DNA of 64,000 nucleotides from JAXLYX01 sp046351215 (GCA_046351215.1 JAXLYX010000014.1:175696-239695); one strand, 5' to 3'; shown: positions 34,513 to 43,731, counted from the first letter of the stretch. Notes: generated by a model from the letters alone, not told the origin. Program-made: numbers and translations.

Positions 34513-34755
34513 TCAGGGCTTGCGATCGACCTCGGCGTCCTCGACTTCGTCGCGGGCGGACGAGGCCGAGGAGCGGTTCGAGACCTGGCGGTCGCGCGGC
34601 GTCACGTCGATGTCGTCATCGGTGTTCAGGCCGCGCTTGAGGTTCTTGATGGCCTTGCCGATGCCCTCGCCGATCTGCGGAAGTCGCCCGGCCCCGAAGA
34701 CCAGGAGGCAGATGACGAGGATGATCAGCAGTTCGCCCATTCCGAGATTCGGCAC
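34513..34755 (-). CDS. tatA: Twin-arginine translocase TatA/E subunit
   Basis: This 80-residue protein is the pore-forming component of the Tat pathway, which exports folded proteins. It has a short N-terminus, a transmembrane helix (LGMGELLIILVICLLVFGAG), the hinge RLPQIGEGIGKAIKNLKRGL and an acidic, disordered C-terminus. I chose the GTG at 34755 because GGAGGT lies four bases before it; an in-frame TTG at 34767 is less likely. No tatB or tatC is visible in the window. It is divergent from the rlmI-like gene. Confidence 0.9.
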   Translation of the reverse strand: MPNLGMGELLIILVICLLVFGAGRLPQIGEGIGKAIKNLKRGLNTDDDIDVTPRDRQVSNRSSASSARDEVEDAEVDRKP

Positions 34756-34871
34756 GAAGACCTCCAACCGCGCGCGGCCGCGCGGGACGACGTACCCTAA
34801 TGGCCCCGCCGGGGCGGAGCAAGCGGCCTCCCCCGAGGGGTCTGGACGTCGAAAGTTGCTAGGGTAGACGG

Positions 34872-36059
34872 ATGGCGACGGTACGTATTCGGCCCGGTCA
34901 CGTTCAGCCCGTGTGGGCCGGCCACCCCTGGATCTTCGCCCAGGCGATCGGCCGCGTCGAGGGCGCGCCCGCGCCCGGGGACGTCGTACGCGTCGTCGAT
35001 CCCGAGGGGAAGCTGCTCGGCTTCGGCTACTACTCCCCGAAGAGCGCCATCCCGGTCCGTCTGCTCTCGCGCGAGGACGAGGGCCCCTTCGAGGGCGCGT
35101 TCCTCGGTCGCCGCATCGAGGCGGCCTTCGCCTTCCGCCGCGACTGGCTCGGGCTCCCGAACGAGCGCTCGACGGGATACCGCCTCGTGAATTCCGAGGG
35201 CGACGGGCTGCCGGGCCTCGTCGTGGACGTCTACGACCGGGTCGCGCGCGTGCAGCTGCTGACGGCCGGCATGAAGCGTCGCGAGCAGGAGATCTACGGT
35301 CACCTCGCGCGCGTGGCGGGCGTGTCGACGATCCTCGAGGTGGCCGTCGATCTCGAGAAGATGGAGGGCGTGAAGTCCGAGGGTGGCGTGGCCCGGGGCG
35401 AGGCCGTGAGGGACCTCCGCTTCAGGGACCGCGGCTTCGAGATGGAGATCCCGCTCGAGATCACCCAGAAGACCGGCTTCTACTTCGACCAGCGCGACAA
35501 CCGCGCCTGGGTCGAGGAGCTCTCGCGAGGACGCCGCGTGCTCGACGCCTACTGCTTCGTCGGAGGGTTCGGGCTAGGGGCGGCGCGCGGCGGGGCCTCC
35601 GAGGTCGTCTGCCTCGACAGCTCGGCGACGGCCATCGCCCAGGGCGCGGCGATCGCGAAGCACAACGGTCTCGAGAACGTCCTGAAATTCGTCCGCGACG
35701 ACGTGAAGAACGCCCTGCCCGACCTCGCGCGCAAGGGAGAGGAATTCGACATCGTCGTCGTCGATCCGCCGAAGCTCGCGAAGACCGTTCGCGACCTCGA
35801 GGGGGCGCGACGCGCCTACCGTCGCCTGAACGCCAACGCGCTCGCGCTCGTCGCACCCGGCGGGCTGCTCGTCTCCTGCTCCTGCTCCTCCGCGATGCGC
35901 GCGGACGACCTCGTGCGCACGTGCACGATGGCGGCCCAGGACGCGAAGCGCGAGCTCGTGCTGCTCGGCGTCGGCGAGCAGGCGCCGGATCACCCGGTCC
36001 CGTCGGCTTTCGAGCAAGGCCGCTACCTCAAGGCCGCCTTCCTGCGCGTCGTGCGATGA
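34872..36059 (+). CDS. rlmI: Class I rRNA (cytosine-C5) methyltransferase, RlmI-like
   Basis: The 395-residue protein has an N-terminal PUA domain (residues about 1-75), an EEHD-like linker and a SAM-binding domain. The SAM motifs are LEITQKTGFYFDQRDNRAW, RVLDAYCFVGGFGLGAARGG and FDIVVVDPPKLAKTVRDLEG. The catalytic Cys is in LVSCSCSSAM. E. coli RlmI methylates 23S rRNA C1962; the exact target here is inferred. Its stop overlaps the HAD gene start (ATGA). Confidence 0.88.
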   Translation: MATVRIRPGHVQPVWAGHPWIFAQAIGRVEGAPAPGDVVRVVDPEGKLLGFGYYSPKSAIPVRLLSREDEGPFEGAFLGRRIEAAFAFRRDWLGLPNERSTGYRLVNSEGDGLPGLVVDVYDRVARVQLLTAGMKRREQEIYGHLARVAGVSTILEVAVDLEKMEGVKSEGGVARGEAVRDLRFRDRGFEMEIPLEITQKTGFYFDQRDNRAWVEELSRGRRVLDAYCFVGGFGLGAARGGASEVVCLDSSATAIAQGAAIAKHNGLENVLKFVRDDVKNALPDLARKGEEFDIVVVDPPKLAKTVRDLEGARRAYRRLNANALALVAPGGLLVSCSCSSAMRADDLVRTCTMAAQDAKRELVLLGVGEQAPDHPVPSAFEQGRYLKAAFLRVVR

Positions 36060-36916
36060 GGCCGTTCCGTCGCGTCGAGCCGAGGACTCTCGCCACCGCG
36101 CTCGGCGTGGCCTTCGACGTCGACGACACGGTCACCCGCCACGGCAAGCTCGAGTGGGAAGCGCTCGCGGCGATGCATGCGCTCCGGCGCGAGGGCTTCT
36201 TGCTCGTCGCGGCGACGGGGCGTCCGCTCGGCTGGGCCGACGTCTGGATCCGTCAGTGGCCGATCGACGTGGCGGTCGCCGAGAACGGCGCCGCCTTCCT
36301 GGTGTCGCGCGACGGGTCGATCGAGGAAGGCGCGCTCGTCGGCGCCGAAGACGCCCGGGCGCGACGTGCGGCCTGCGTCGCCCTCGTCGCCGATCGCATG
36401 CCCCACGTCCGGCTCGCCGGGGACTCGTCGGCCCGGCGCTACGACGTCGCCTTCGACATCGCGGAGGCCGCGACGCTTCCCCCGGAGGACGTCGAAGCGC
36501 TCGATGCGCTGCTCCGGGAAGCGGGGTTCCACACGACGCGCTCGACCGTGCACCTGCACGCGATGCTCTCCGCCACGGACAAGGCCCGCGGCATCGCACG
36601 GGCGCTCGCCGTATCGCACGGCTTCGACGACCGCACCGTCCACGAGCGCTTCCTCTTCGTCGGCGACTCGATCAACGACGGCCCGGCGTTCGCGGCCTTC
36701 GACACCTCCGTCGGCGTCGCGAACGTGCGGCGGTCGATGCCTCCCACGGGCCAACGCCCGAAGTTCGTGACCGAAGCGGAGCACGGGCACGGCTTCGCCG
36801 AGGTCGCGCGCGAGCTTGTCGCCGCGCGGCGCGCGGCCGACGAGGTCGGGGAGGAGGCCGTGGACGAAGCGGAAGGCTCGCTCGAGCCCGGAGACGAGGC
36901 GGAGCCCCGGGATTGA
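36056..36916 (+). CDS. HAD-superfamily phosphatase, IIB-like
   Basis: The 286-residue protein has HAD motif I (VAFDVDDTVTRHGKLEW, with a VDD form), motif II (VAATGRPLGWADVW), motif III lysine (LSATDKARGIARALA) and motif IV (FLFVGDSINDGPAFAAFDTS). The insertion between motifs II and III resembles the C2B cap of sugar-phosphate and Cof-type phosphatases. An acidic tail follows. The substrate is unknown. It starts within the stop codon of the rRNA methyltransferase gene. Confidence 0.85.
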   Translation: MRPFRRVEPRTLATALGVAFDVDDTVTRHGKLEWEALAAMHALRREGFLLVAATGRPLGWADVWIRQWPIDVAVAENGAAFLVSRDGSIEEGALVGAEDARARRAACVALVADRMPHVRLAGDSSARRYDVAFDIAEAATLPPEDVEALDALLREAGFHTTRSTVHLHAMLSATDKARGIARALAVSHGFDDRTVHERFLFVGDSINDGPAFAAFDTSVGVANVRRSMPPTGQRPKFVTEAEHGHGFAEVARELVAARRAADEVGEEAVDEAEGSLEPGDEAEPRD

Positions 36917-36950
36917 CCGCTCGGGAACGGGGGGGTACACGCTCGCTCCC

Positions 36951-37532
36951 GTGACCGACGTCGATCGTCAGGAGAAGAGCCTCCCCGCAGCCCTCGTGCT
37001 CGCGCTCGCGAGCGCGATGATCGCCATCGGCGCGACCGCCTACTACGTCGCACGCCCCGAGCGAGGGCTCGAGTCGGTCGACGCGGGCGCCGTGGCGCCG
37101 AGGGCCGCCCGCGATCTGCGGGACGAGCGTTCCGTCGCCGAGACGTACCTCGACGCCTGGCGCAAGCGCGATCACGCGACCGCGCTCGCCGTCTCGGAGG
37201 GCCAGGCACACGGCGAGGCGCTCGCACGGAAGCAGGCCGAGGAGCGGCTCGATCCCGCCCAGCGCGCCGCGACGGCCGAGGCCTGGGGCGCGATGGCGAC
37301 GAGCCGCCTGCGCTTCGTCGAAGAGCGGCGCCGCGACCTCGGCGACGGCCGCGTCTACCTCGAGGGTCGGGCCGAAGGGACCTTCCTCGGTCAGCCCTAC
37401 GCTCGCCTCGTCGGGTTCGAGATCGCGCGGCGCGCGGAGGGCTTCCGGGTGCTCCGCATGGATCTCGGGAGCCAGCTCGGCGTCGACGACGGGGGGCCAT
37501 CCGACGGCTCCGCCGCGGGGAGCGCCCCATGA
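36951..37532 (+). CDS. Single-span membrane protein with extracytoplasmic domain
   Basis: The 193-residue product has an N-terminal transmembrane helix (about 12-30, ALVLALASAMIAIGATAYYV) and a roughly 150-residue extracytoplasmic part of an SnoaL-like/DUF4878 kind (VAETYLDAWRKRDHATALAV, then the strand RVYLEGRAEGTFLGQPYARL). I do not assign a function. The GTG start at 36951 is chosen because a TM helix follows directly. Its stop overlaps the next ATG, so it may be cotranscribed with the methyltransferase. Confidence 0.6.
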   Translation: MTDVDRQEKSLPAALVLALASAMIAIGATAYYVARPERGLESVDAGAVAPRAARDLRDERSVAETYLDAWRKRDHATALAVSEGQAHGEALARKQAEERLDPAQRAATAEAWGAMATSRLRFVEERRRDLGDGRVYLEGRAEGTFLGQPYARLVGFEIARRAEGFRVLRMDLGSQLGVDDGGPSDGSAAGSAP

Positions 37533-38317
37533 CGCACGATCGACGTCTCGACGAAGGCACGAAGGCCCACTACCGCGACGCGGCGTACTACGACCACGCG
37601 TACAAGCGCCGCAAGGAAGACGTCCTCTTCTACGCGCAGATGGCGGAGCTCTTCGGGGGCCCGGTGCTCGAGCTCGGCGTCGGCACGGGACGCGTGGCAC
37701 GCGCCGTCGCCGAGCGCGGAATCGACCTCCACGGCGTCGATCTCATGCCCTCGATGCTCGCGCGCGCCAAGGAGAACCTCGCGAAGGCCGGACCGGACGT
37801 GGCACGGAGGGTGACGCTCGCCCAGGGCGACCTCCGAAGCTACCGGACGCCGAAGAAGTTCCCGCTCGTCATCTCGCCCTTCAACGTCTTCATGCACCTC
37901 TACACGCGCGAGGACGTCGAGCAGGCGCTCGAGACGGTGCGCGCGCACCTCGCGAAGGACGGCCGGTTCGTCTTCGACGTGCTCCTGCCCTGGGCGTCGG
38001 CGCTCGCGCGCGATCCGACCAAGGTATACCGCTGCGGCTTCGTGAAGGTGCCGGACGGGCCGCGCTGCCGCTACGACGAGAGCTTCCGCTACGACGCCGT
38101 GACGCAGGTGCAGATGGTCTCGATGATCTTCACGCCGATCGGGAAGCCGAGCGAGACGACGGTCCAGCGCCTCGCGCACCGGCAGTTCTTCCCGGCGGAG
38201 CTCGAGGCCCTGCTCCACTACAACGGCTTCGCGATCGAGGGCCGCCACGGCGACTTCCTCGGCGGACCGCTCACGAGCGAGAGCGACTCGCAGGTGATCG
38301 TCGCGAAGCTCCGCTGA
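37529..38317 (+). CDS. Class I SAM-dependent methyltransferase
   Basis: The 262-residue protein has the SAM-binding core VLELGVGTGRVARAVAERGI (about 46-65), an acidic LHGVDLMPSMLARAKENLA loop and motif IV-like FPLVISPFNVFMHLYTREDV. The fold is complete and the target is unknown. The ATG overlaps the upstream stop codon. It is convergent with the sulfotransferase gene 15 bases away. Confidence 0.85.
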   Translation: MTHDRRLDEGTKAHYRDAAYYDHAYKRRKEDVLFYAQMAELFGGPVLELGVGTGRVARAVAERGIDLHGVDLMPSMLARAKENLAKAGPDVARRVTLAQGDLRSYRTPKKFPLVISPFNVFMHLYTREDVEQALETVRAHLAKDGRFVFDVLLPWASALARDPTKVYRCGFVKVPDGPRCRYDESFRYDAVTQVQMVSMIFTPIGKPSETTVQRLAHRQFFPAELEALLHYNGFAIEGRHGDFLGGPLTSESDSQVIVAKLR

Positions 38318-38332
38318 CGTCCCGCGGCGCGC

Positions 38333-39331
38333 TCACTCGCGCAGGAGCACGTCGCAGTAGTACTTGATCTGGCGCACGAGCTTGCCGTGCGGACGCTTGT
38401 CGATGTCCTTCTTGAGGACGAGCATGATCTTCCGCTTGATCGTGTAGTTGTTCCACACGGTCTTCGGGATGCGCCCGCCGCCCGCCTTCTCGTAGGAGTC
38501 CCAGATGCGCTCGCGCGGCCACTTCCAGGCGAGGAGGTCGTCGTCCGAGAGGCGCTCGATCATGCCACGCGCGAGCTCGAGCTTCTTCGCATCCGCACGG
38601 AGCTCGTTCGCCCAGACGTCGACCGAGTCGGTGACGGGGCGATCGTGGCGCTGCACGTTGATGGGATCGCCCATCCCTTCCTTCATCTTTCCGCGCTTGC
38701 CGTACTCGACCGCGCCCGGATCGTGCGGGAGCTCGAGGTACTCGAAGATGCGGCGGAGCTCCTCCTCCGGGTTCGCGACGAGCTCCTCGTAGGCCACGTG
38801 GCAGTGCGGCACGGGGCTCGTGCGGAGGAACTGGCCCATCGCCGGCACGTACCGCTCGACGATCGGATTGAAGGCGTGAGCCGCCTCCCAGTCTCCGTTG
38901 AAGAAGCTGTTCGCGAACGAGCTGAAGACGGCGAGCGGATGCCGCGTCAACACGACGTACTTCGCCTTCGGGTAGAGCTTCGCGAGGAAGGGCAGCACGA
39001 GCGCGTACGCGGGCGTCTTGTCGAGGAAGCGCGACTTGTCGCTCGTCGCGAGCATGCGCCCGTAGAGCGTGTCCGCGTAGGCCCGGAGCGCGTCGAGGTA
39101 GTCCTCTTCCTTGTTCGGGAGCCCGTCGACGAACGACTTCATCGCCTCGGCCGCGTTGATGTGGTCGAAGGGAGCCTTGTCGACGTTTCCGTAGATGCCG
39201 AGGTGCGCGATCGGCGTGATGAGATGCGGCTCCGGATGCGTGAAGATCGCGGGATGCGAGCCGAGCATCCGCTGGAGCAGCGTGCTGCCCGCGCGCGGCG
39301 GCGAGATGACGAAGATCAGCTTGTCCTGCAC
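38333..39331 (-). CDS. PAPS-dependent sulfotransferase
   Basis: The 332-residue soluble protein matches the Sulfotransfer_1/3 family. The 5'-phosphosulfate loop is FVISPPRAGSTLLQRMLGSH (about 7-26) and the 3'-phosphate region is YVVLTRHPLAVFSSFANSFF (about 127-146), followed by VAYEELVANPEEELRRIFEY. It transfers sulfate from PAPS to a carbohydrate, amine or lipid acceptor that I cannot name. The start is a GTG at 39331. The glutaredoxin-fusion gene lies 15 bases upstream on the same strand. Confidence 0.88.
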   Translation of the reverse strand: MQDKLIFVISPPRAGSTLLQRMLGSHPAIFTHPEPHLITPIAHLGIYGNVDKAPFDHINAAEAMKSFVDGLPNKEEDYLDALRAYADTLYGRMLATSDKSRFLDKTPAYALVLPFLAKLYPKAKYVVLTRHPLAVFSSFANSFFNGDWEAAHAFNPIVERYVPAMGQFLRTSPVPHCHVAYEELVANPEEELRRIFEYLELPHDPGAVEYGKRGKMKEGMGDPINVQRHDRPVTDSVDVWANELRADAKKLELARGMIERLSDDDLLAWKWPRERIWDSYEKAGGGRIPKTVWNNYTIKRKIMLVLKKDIDKRPHGKLVRQIKYYCDVLLRE

Positions 39332-39346
39332 GAGCGTACCTTCCCG

Positions 39347-40261
39347 TCAGTAGCGGGGAACCGAGGGATCGACCTCGCGCGACCACGCGTCGATGCCGCC
39401 GTCCACGTTGTAGACGTTCGAGAAGCCCATCCGCAGCGCGTGCTGGGCCGCGGCCGCGCTGCGGACGCCGTGATGGCAGTGGAAGACGAGGATCGCGCTG
39501 CGATCGAGGCCGTCGAGGATCTCCTTGCCCTTCGCGTCGAGCAGGACCGTGCCGGGGATGTGGGCGATCGCCCGCTCGTCGGCGGTACGCACGTCGAAGA
39601 CCGTCATCGGGGCGTTCTCCGCGATGCGCTTCGCGAGCTCCGGCGCCGTCATCGAGCGGACCTTCGGCGGCTCGTTCGGGTTGTCGATCTTGAAGCCGCC
39701 ACCGTCGTCTCGCTCGACGAAGTCGATCGTGGTCCCGTCGGCGCGACGCGCGCTCGCCTTGTCGAGGAGGATCGTGTACCCGGGCCCCCGGACCGCGAGG
39801 TCCCCGGGCCGCGGCGCGTCGAAGTCCATCCCGTACTGGTACTGGGGCGAGATCTGGAGACGCACGACGGGATCGCCCGGCTCTTCCTGGAAGCCGCGGA
39901 GCGCCGCGAGGGCCTTCGGCGTCAGCACGACCTCCGGGGTCTCGAGCTCCTTCGCCTTCACGCCGAGCACGGACTCGAGCTCGCCACCCTGCGCCATCTC
40001 GCGGACGATGTCGGCTCCCCCCACGAATTCGCCGCGGACGAAGAGCTGGGGAATCGTCGGCCAGCTGGTGTACTCCTTGATACCTTCGCGCAGCTCGGCA
40101 TCGGAGAGGACGTCGATCGTGACGTACTCGTCGAGGTAGTCGTCGAGGACCTCGATCACGGTGGCGGAGAAGCCACAACGCGGCTCCTTCCGCGTCCCCT
40201 TCATGAAGACGACGACGGGATTCTCGCGGACGAGCGACTCGATGCGGACGCGGACGGTCAT
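39347..40261 (-). CDS. Monothiol glutaredoxin / IscA-like / rhodanese fusion protein
   Basis: The 304-residue protein joins three modules. Residues 1-100 form a CGFS-type monothiol glutaredoxin (KEPRCGFSATVIEVLDD, C29), the class that binds [2Fe-2S] with glutathione. Residues about 105-205 follow an A-type Fe-S carrier fold (VVLTPKALAALRGFQEEPGD ... GGGFKIDNPNEPP) but lack the conserved cysteines. Residues about 205-304 form a rhodanese domain with active-site Cys in VFHCHHGVRSA (C262). A role in Fe-S or persulfide handling is inferred. The ATG at 40261 begins MTVRVRIESLVRENPVVVF. Confidence 0.88.
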   Translation of the reverse strand: MTVRVRIESLVRENPVVVFMKGTRKEPRCGFSATVIEVLDDYLDEYVTIDVLSDAELREGIKEYTSWPTIPQLFVRGEFVGGADIVREMAQGGELESVLGVKAKELETPEVVLTPKALAALRGFQEEPGDPVVRLQISPQYQYGMDFDAPRPGDLAVRGPGYTILLDKASARRADGTTIDFVERDDGGGFKIDNPNEPPKVRSMTAPELAKRIAENAPMTVFDVRTADERAIAHIPGTVLLDAKGKEILDGLDRSAILVFHCHHGVRSAAAAQHALRMGFSNVYNVDGGIDAWSREVDPSVPRY

Positions 40262-40530
40262 GCCCGAAGGGTGCACGGGGGCGGGATCGGCGCAAGGAAG
40301 CGGCCGCTCCGGAGGGTGGAGGGCCCGGCCGCGGGTCGTCCCCGAGGGGGCCACGGGCCCTGTTCCCCGGGCCTCCGGATCCCTAGAGTCCGGCCAGGGC
40401 CGCCGACGTTACCTCCCGCGGTTCGGCAGCGGCTTTCGCGTACATGCGCGCTATGCTACGCGCCCGCCAAACCTCCGGTCGCGATGGGCTCGCCGCCCAC
40501 TCCCGATCCACGTCAGCCGAGGAAACCACC

Positions 40531-43113
40531 GTGCTCGAAGCCTACCGTCAACACGCTGCCGAACGCGCCGCCCAGGGAATCCCGCCGAAGCCCCTCGACG
40601 AGAAGCAGACCGCCGATCTCGTCGCGCTGCTCAAGGCCCCGCCGAAGGGCGAGGAGGCGTTCCTCCTCGACCTCTTCGAGAACCGCGTCCCGGCCGGCGT
40701 CGATCCCGCGGCCTACGTGAAGGCCGCCTTCCTCGCCGCGATCACGCAGGGCGAGGCGACCTCGCCGCTCATCGACAAGAAGCACGCGGTGAAGCTCCTC
40801 GGCACGATGCTCGGCGGCTACAACGTCGGCCCGCTCGTGAAGCTGCTCGACGACGCGACGCTCGCGGGCGACGCGGTCGAGGCCCTCAAGGGCACGCTGC
40901 TCATGTTCGACGCCTTCCACGACGTGTCGGAGAAGGCGAAGGCGGGCAACGCGGCGGCGAAGCGGCTCATCGAGTCGTGGGCGAACGCCGAGTGGTTCAC
41001 CTCGCGCCCCGAGGTGCCGAAGAAGCTCACGGTCACGGTCTTCAAGGTCCCCGGCGAGACCAACACCGACGACCTGTCGCCCGCGCAGGACGCGTGGAGC
41101 CGTCCGGACATCCCGCTGCACGCGCTCGCGATGCTCAAGAACCCGCGCCCGGGTCTCGAGGGCGACCCGCTCAAGGTCATCGAGGACCTGAAGAAGAAGG
41201 GTCACATCGTCGCGTACGTCGGCGACGTCGTCGGGACCGGCTCGAGCCGCAAGTCCGCGACGAACTCGGTGCTCTGGCACACGGGCGAGGACATCCCGCA
41301 CATCCCGAACAAGCGCCAGGGCGGCGTCTGCATCGGCACCAAGATCGCCCCGATCTTCTTCAACACGCAGGAAGACGCAGGCGCCCTCCCCTTCGAGTGC
41401 GACGTCAACGGCATGAACATGGGCGATGTCGTCGACATCTACCCGTACGACGGCAAGGTGACGCGCCACGGCTCGGACGAGGTGCTCTCGACCTTCGAGC
41501 TGAAGTCGCCCGTCCTCCTCGACGAGGTCCGTGCCGGCGGCCGCATCAACCTCATCATCGGCCGCTCGCTCACCTCGAAGGCGCGCGAGTTCCTCGGCCT
41601 CGGCCCGATCGACCTCTTCCGCACGCCGGCCCAGCCGAAGGACACGGGCAAGGGCTACACGCTCGCGCAGAAGATGGTCGGCAAGGCCTGCGGCGTCGCG
41701 GGCGTGCGCCCGGGCGCGTACGTCGAGCCGAAGATGACCTCGGTCGGCTCGCAGGACACCACCGGCCCGATGACGCGCGACGAGCTCAAGGACCTCGCCT
41801 GCCTCGGCTTCTCGGCCGACCTCGTGATGCAGTCCTTCTGCCACACGGCCGCGTACCCGAAGCCGGTCGACGTCGAGACGCACCACACGCTGCCGGAGTT
41901 CATCATGAACCGCGGCGGCGTCTCGCTGCGCCCCGGCGACGGCATCATCCACTCCTGGCTGAACCGCATGCTCCTGCCGGACACGGTCGGCACGGGCGGT
42001 GACTCGCACACGCGCTTCCCGATCGGCATCTCCTTCCCCGCCGGCTCGGGCCTCGTGGCCTTCGCTGCGGCGACGGGCGTGATGCCCCTCGACATGCCGG
42101 AGTCGGTGCTCGTCCGCTTCAAGGGCAAGATGCAGCCCGGCATCACGCTGCGCGATCTCGTGCACGCGATCCCCTACAAGGCGATCCAGCTGGGCCTCCT
42201 CACGGTCGAGAAGAAGGGCAAGAAGAACGTCTTCAACGGCCGCGTCCTCGAGATCGAGGGCCTCGAGGACCTCACGGTCGAGCAGGCGTTCGAGCTCTCG
42301 GACGCGTCGGCCGAGCGCTCCGCCGCGGCGTGCACCATCACGCTCGGCGAGTCGTCGGTGAAGGAGTACCTCACCTCCAACATCACGCTGCTCAAGTCGA
42401 TGATCGCCGACGGCTACGGCGACGCGCGCACCCTCGGCCGCCGTATCGCGGCGATGGAGGCCTGGCTCGCGAAGCCCGAGCTCATGCGCGCCGACAAGGA
42501 CGCGGAGTACGCGGCCGTCATCGAGATCGACCTCGCGGAGATCAAGGAGCCGATCCTCTGCTGCCCGAACGATCCCGACGACGCGAAGACCCTCTCGCAG
42601 TGCGGGACGCAGAAGATCGACGAGGTCTTCATCGGCTCCTGCATGACGAACATCGGCCACTTCCGCGCGGCCGGAAAGCTGCTCGACAAGGTCGAGGGCG
42701 GATCGCTCGCGACCCGGCTCTGGCTCGCCCCGCCGACGAAGATGGACGAGCAGCAGCTGAAGAGCGAGGGCTACTACAACATCTACGGACGCGCCGGCGC
42801 GCGCACCGAGATGCCGGGCTGCTCGCTCTGCATGGGCAACCAGGCCCGCGTGGCGCCGAACACGACCGTCGTCTCGACGTCGACGCGCAACTTCCCGAAC
42901 CGCCTCGGCCAGGGTGCGAACGTCTACCTCGCGTCCGCGGAGCTCGCGGCCGTCTCCTCCGTCCTCGGTCGGCTCCCCACGGTCGAGGAGTACATGGAGT
43001 ACGCGAAGAGGATCGACTCCATGTCGGCGGACATCTACCGCTACATGAACTTCGATCGGATGAAGGACTTCCAGGACCGCGCCGAGAAGGTGCGCCTCCC
43101 CGTGATGGCCTGA
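40531..43113 (+). CDS. acnB: Aconitate hydratase B
   Basis: AcnB interconverts citrate and isocitrate in the TCA cycle using a [4Fe-4S] cluster. The 860-residue protein has the AcnB order. A helical HEAT-like N-terminal domain comes first, then the swivel domain (VPGETNTDDLSPAQDAWSRP ... GTGSSRKSATNSVLW), then the catalytic part (VGTGGDSHTRFPIGISFPAG). Cluster cysteines are at about C704 (IGSCMTNIGHF), C764 and C767 (MPGCSLCMGNQ), spaced like E. coli AcnB. The GTG at 40531 is the start that gives the family N-terminus (VLEAYRQHAAERA). A strong terminator follows the gene. Confidence 0.96.
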   Translation: MLEAYRQHAAERAAQGIPPKPLDEKQTADLVALLKAPPKGEEAFLLDLFENRVPAGVDPAAYVKAAFLAAITQGEATSPLIDKKHAVKLLGTMLGGYNVGPLVKLLDDATLAGDAVEALKGTLLMFDAFHDVSEKAKAGNAAAKRLIESWANAEWFTSRPEVPKKLTVTVFKVPGETNTDDLSPAQDAWSRPDIPLHALAMLKNPRPGLEGDPLKVIEDLKKKGHIVAYVGDVVGTGSSRKSATNSVLWHTGEDIPHIPNKRQGGVCIGTKIAPIFFNTQEDAGALPFECDVNGMNMGDVVDIYPYDGKVTRHGSDEVLSTFELKSPVLLDEVRAGGRINLIIGRSLTSKAREFLGLGPIDLFRTPAQPKDTGKGYTLAQKMVGKACGVAGVRPGAYVEPKMTSVGSQDTTGPMTRDELKDLACLGFSADLVMQSFCHTAAYPKPVDVETHHTLPEFIMNRGGVSLRPGDGIIHSWLNRMLLPDTVGTGGDSHTRFPIGISFPAGSGLVAFAAATGVMPLDMPESVLVRFKGKMQPGITLRDLVHAIPYKAIQLGLLTVEKKGKKNVFNGRVLEIEGLEDLTVEQAFELSDASAERSAAACTITLGESSVKEYLTSNITLLKSMIADGYGDARTLGRRIAAMEAWLAKPELMRADKDAEYAAVIEIDLAEIKEPILCCPNDPDDAKTLSQCGTQKIDEVFIGSCMTNIGHFRAAGKLLDKVEGGSLATRLWLAPPTKMDEQQLKSEGYYNIYGRAGARTEMPGCSLCMGNQARVAPNTTVVSTSTRNFPNRLGQGANVYLASAELAAVSSVLGRLPTVEEYMEYAKRIDSMSADIYRYMNFDRMKDFQDRAEKVRLPVMA

Positions 43114-43137
43114 TCACCGAGCGAGCGTGAAGACGCC

Positions 43138-43169
43138 GAAGGCCCGAGCGTCCGCTCGGGCCTTCGTGT
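43138..43169 (+). terminator. Intrinsic terminator of acnB
   Basis: A 12-base perfect stem GAAGGCCCGAGC / GCTCGGGCCTTC with loop GTCC (43150-43153) lies 24 bases after the acnB stop. It is followed by GTGTTT. Confidence 0.85.
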
Positions 43170-43186
43170 TTCCGTCGGAGGACGAA

Positions 43187-43212
43187 GGACGAGGCCGGGC
43201 ACGACCTCGTCC
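43187..43212 (-). terminator. Possible terminator hairpin of the Cys-rich lipoprotein gene
   Basis: GGACGAGG (43187-43194) and CCTCGTCC (43205-43212) form an 8-base perfect stem just past the minus-strand stop at 43225. There is no clear T-tract, so termination is uncertain. Confidence 0.3.
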
Positions 43213-43224
43213 TCCGCCTCGGGC

Positions 43225-43731
43225 TCAGATGTCGCCGCCGACGAAAGCCGTCGGGAGCGGCAGGCCCGAGCACGCGAAGAACGCCGTCGTGCAGCCCTTC
43301 GTGTACTGACAGGTCTGGCAGGCGACGGAGTCCGGAGCCGAGCTGCAGTCCGAGAGGCAGTTCTGGGCGGTGCAGACGACCGTCGCCGTGTAGCAATCGG
43401 TGCAGGCCGCGCTCGGGTCGATCGCCGCCTGGGCGTTCACGCAGGTCTGCATGCAGCCCGGGAGCTCGGCCGCGTTCGACAGCAGCGAGATGCAGTCCGT
43501 GAGGGCGCAGGTCCCGGTGATCGTCCGGAGATCCTCGGTGCAGATGGCGTCGAGGTCGCTGCTCGACGTGCAGGCCCCGGTGGCCGACGTGGCGGAGCCG
43601 AGCTGCGCACGGGTCGCGACGGAGTACGTGCCGACGCACATCGTCGAGCCCGGGACCGAGTTGCTGCTGTCGTCGTCACAGGCGACGAGGAAGAGGGAGG
43701 CGAGGCAGAGGCAGAGGATACGGGTCGTCAT
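43225..43731 (-). CDS. Cysteine-rich lipoprotein
   Basis: The 168-residue protein has a lipoprotein signal peptide (LCLASLFLVAC). The mature part contains 17 cysteines including the lipidated one, in pairs such as CTDCYTA, CMQTC and CQTC. The spacing suggests disulfide-bonded repeats like the Cys-rich lipoproteins common in myxobacteria. No catalytic motif is seen. I chose the ATG at 43731 because AGGAG precedes it by eight bases; an upstream in-frame start would place the signal peptide internally. Confidence 0.75.
   Translation of the reverse strand: MTTRILCLCLASLFLVACDDDSSNSVPGSTMCVGTYSVATRAQLGSATSATGACTSSSDLDAICTEDLRTITGTCALTDCISLLSNAAELPGCMQTCVNAQAAIDPSAACTDCYTATVVCTAQNCLSDCSSAPDSVACQTCQYTKGCTTAFFACSGLPLPTAFVGGDI

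Noticed and set aside
40452..40457. TATGCT as a -10 element for acnB
   Set aside because: No -35 hexamer lies 16-18 bases upstream, so the promoter cannot be placed by eye.
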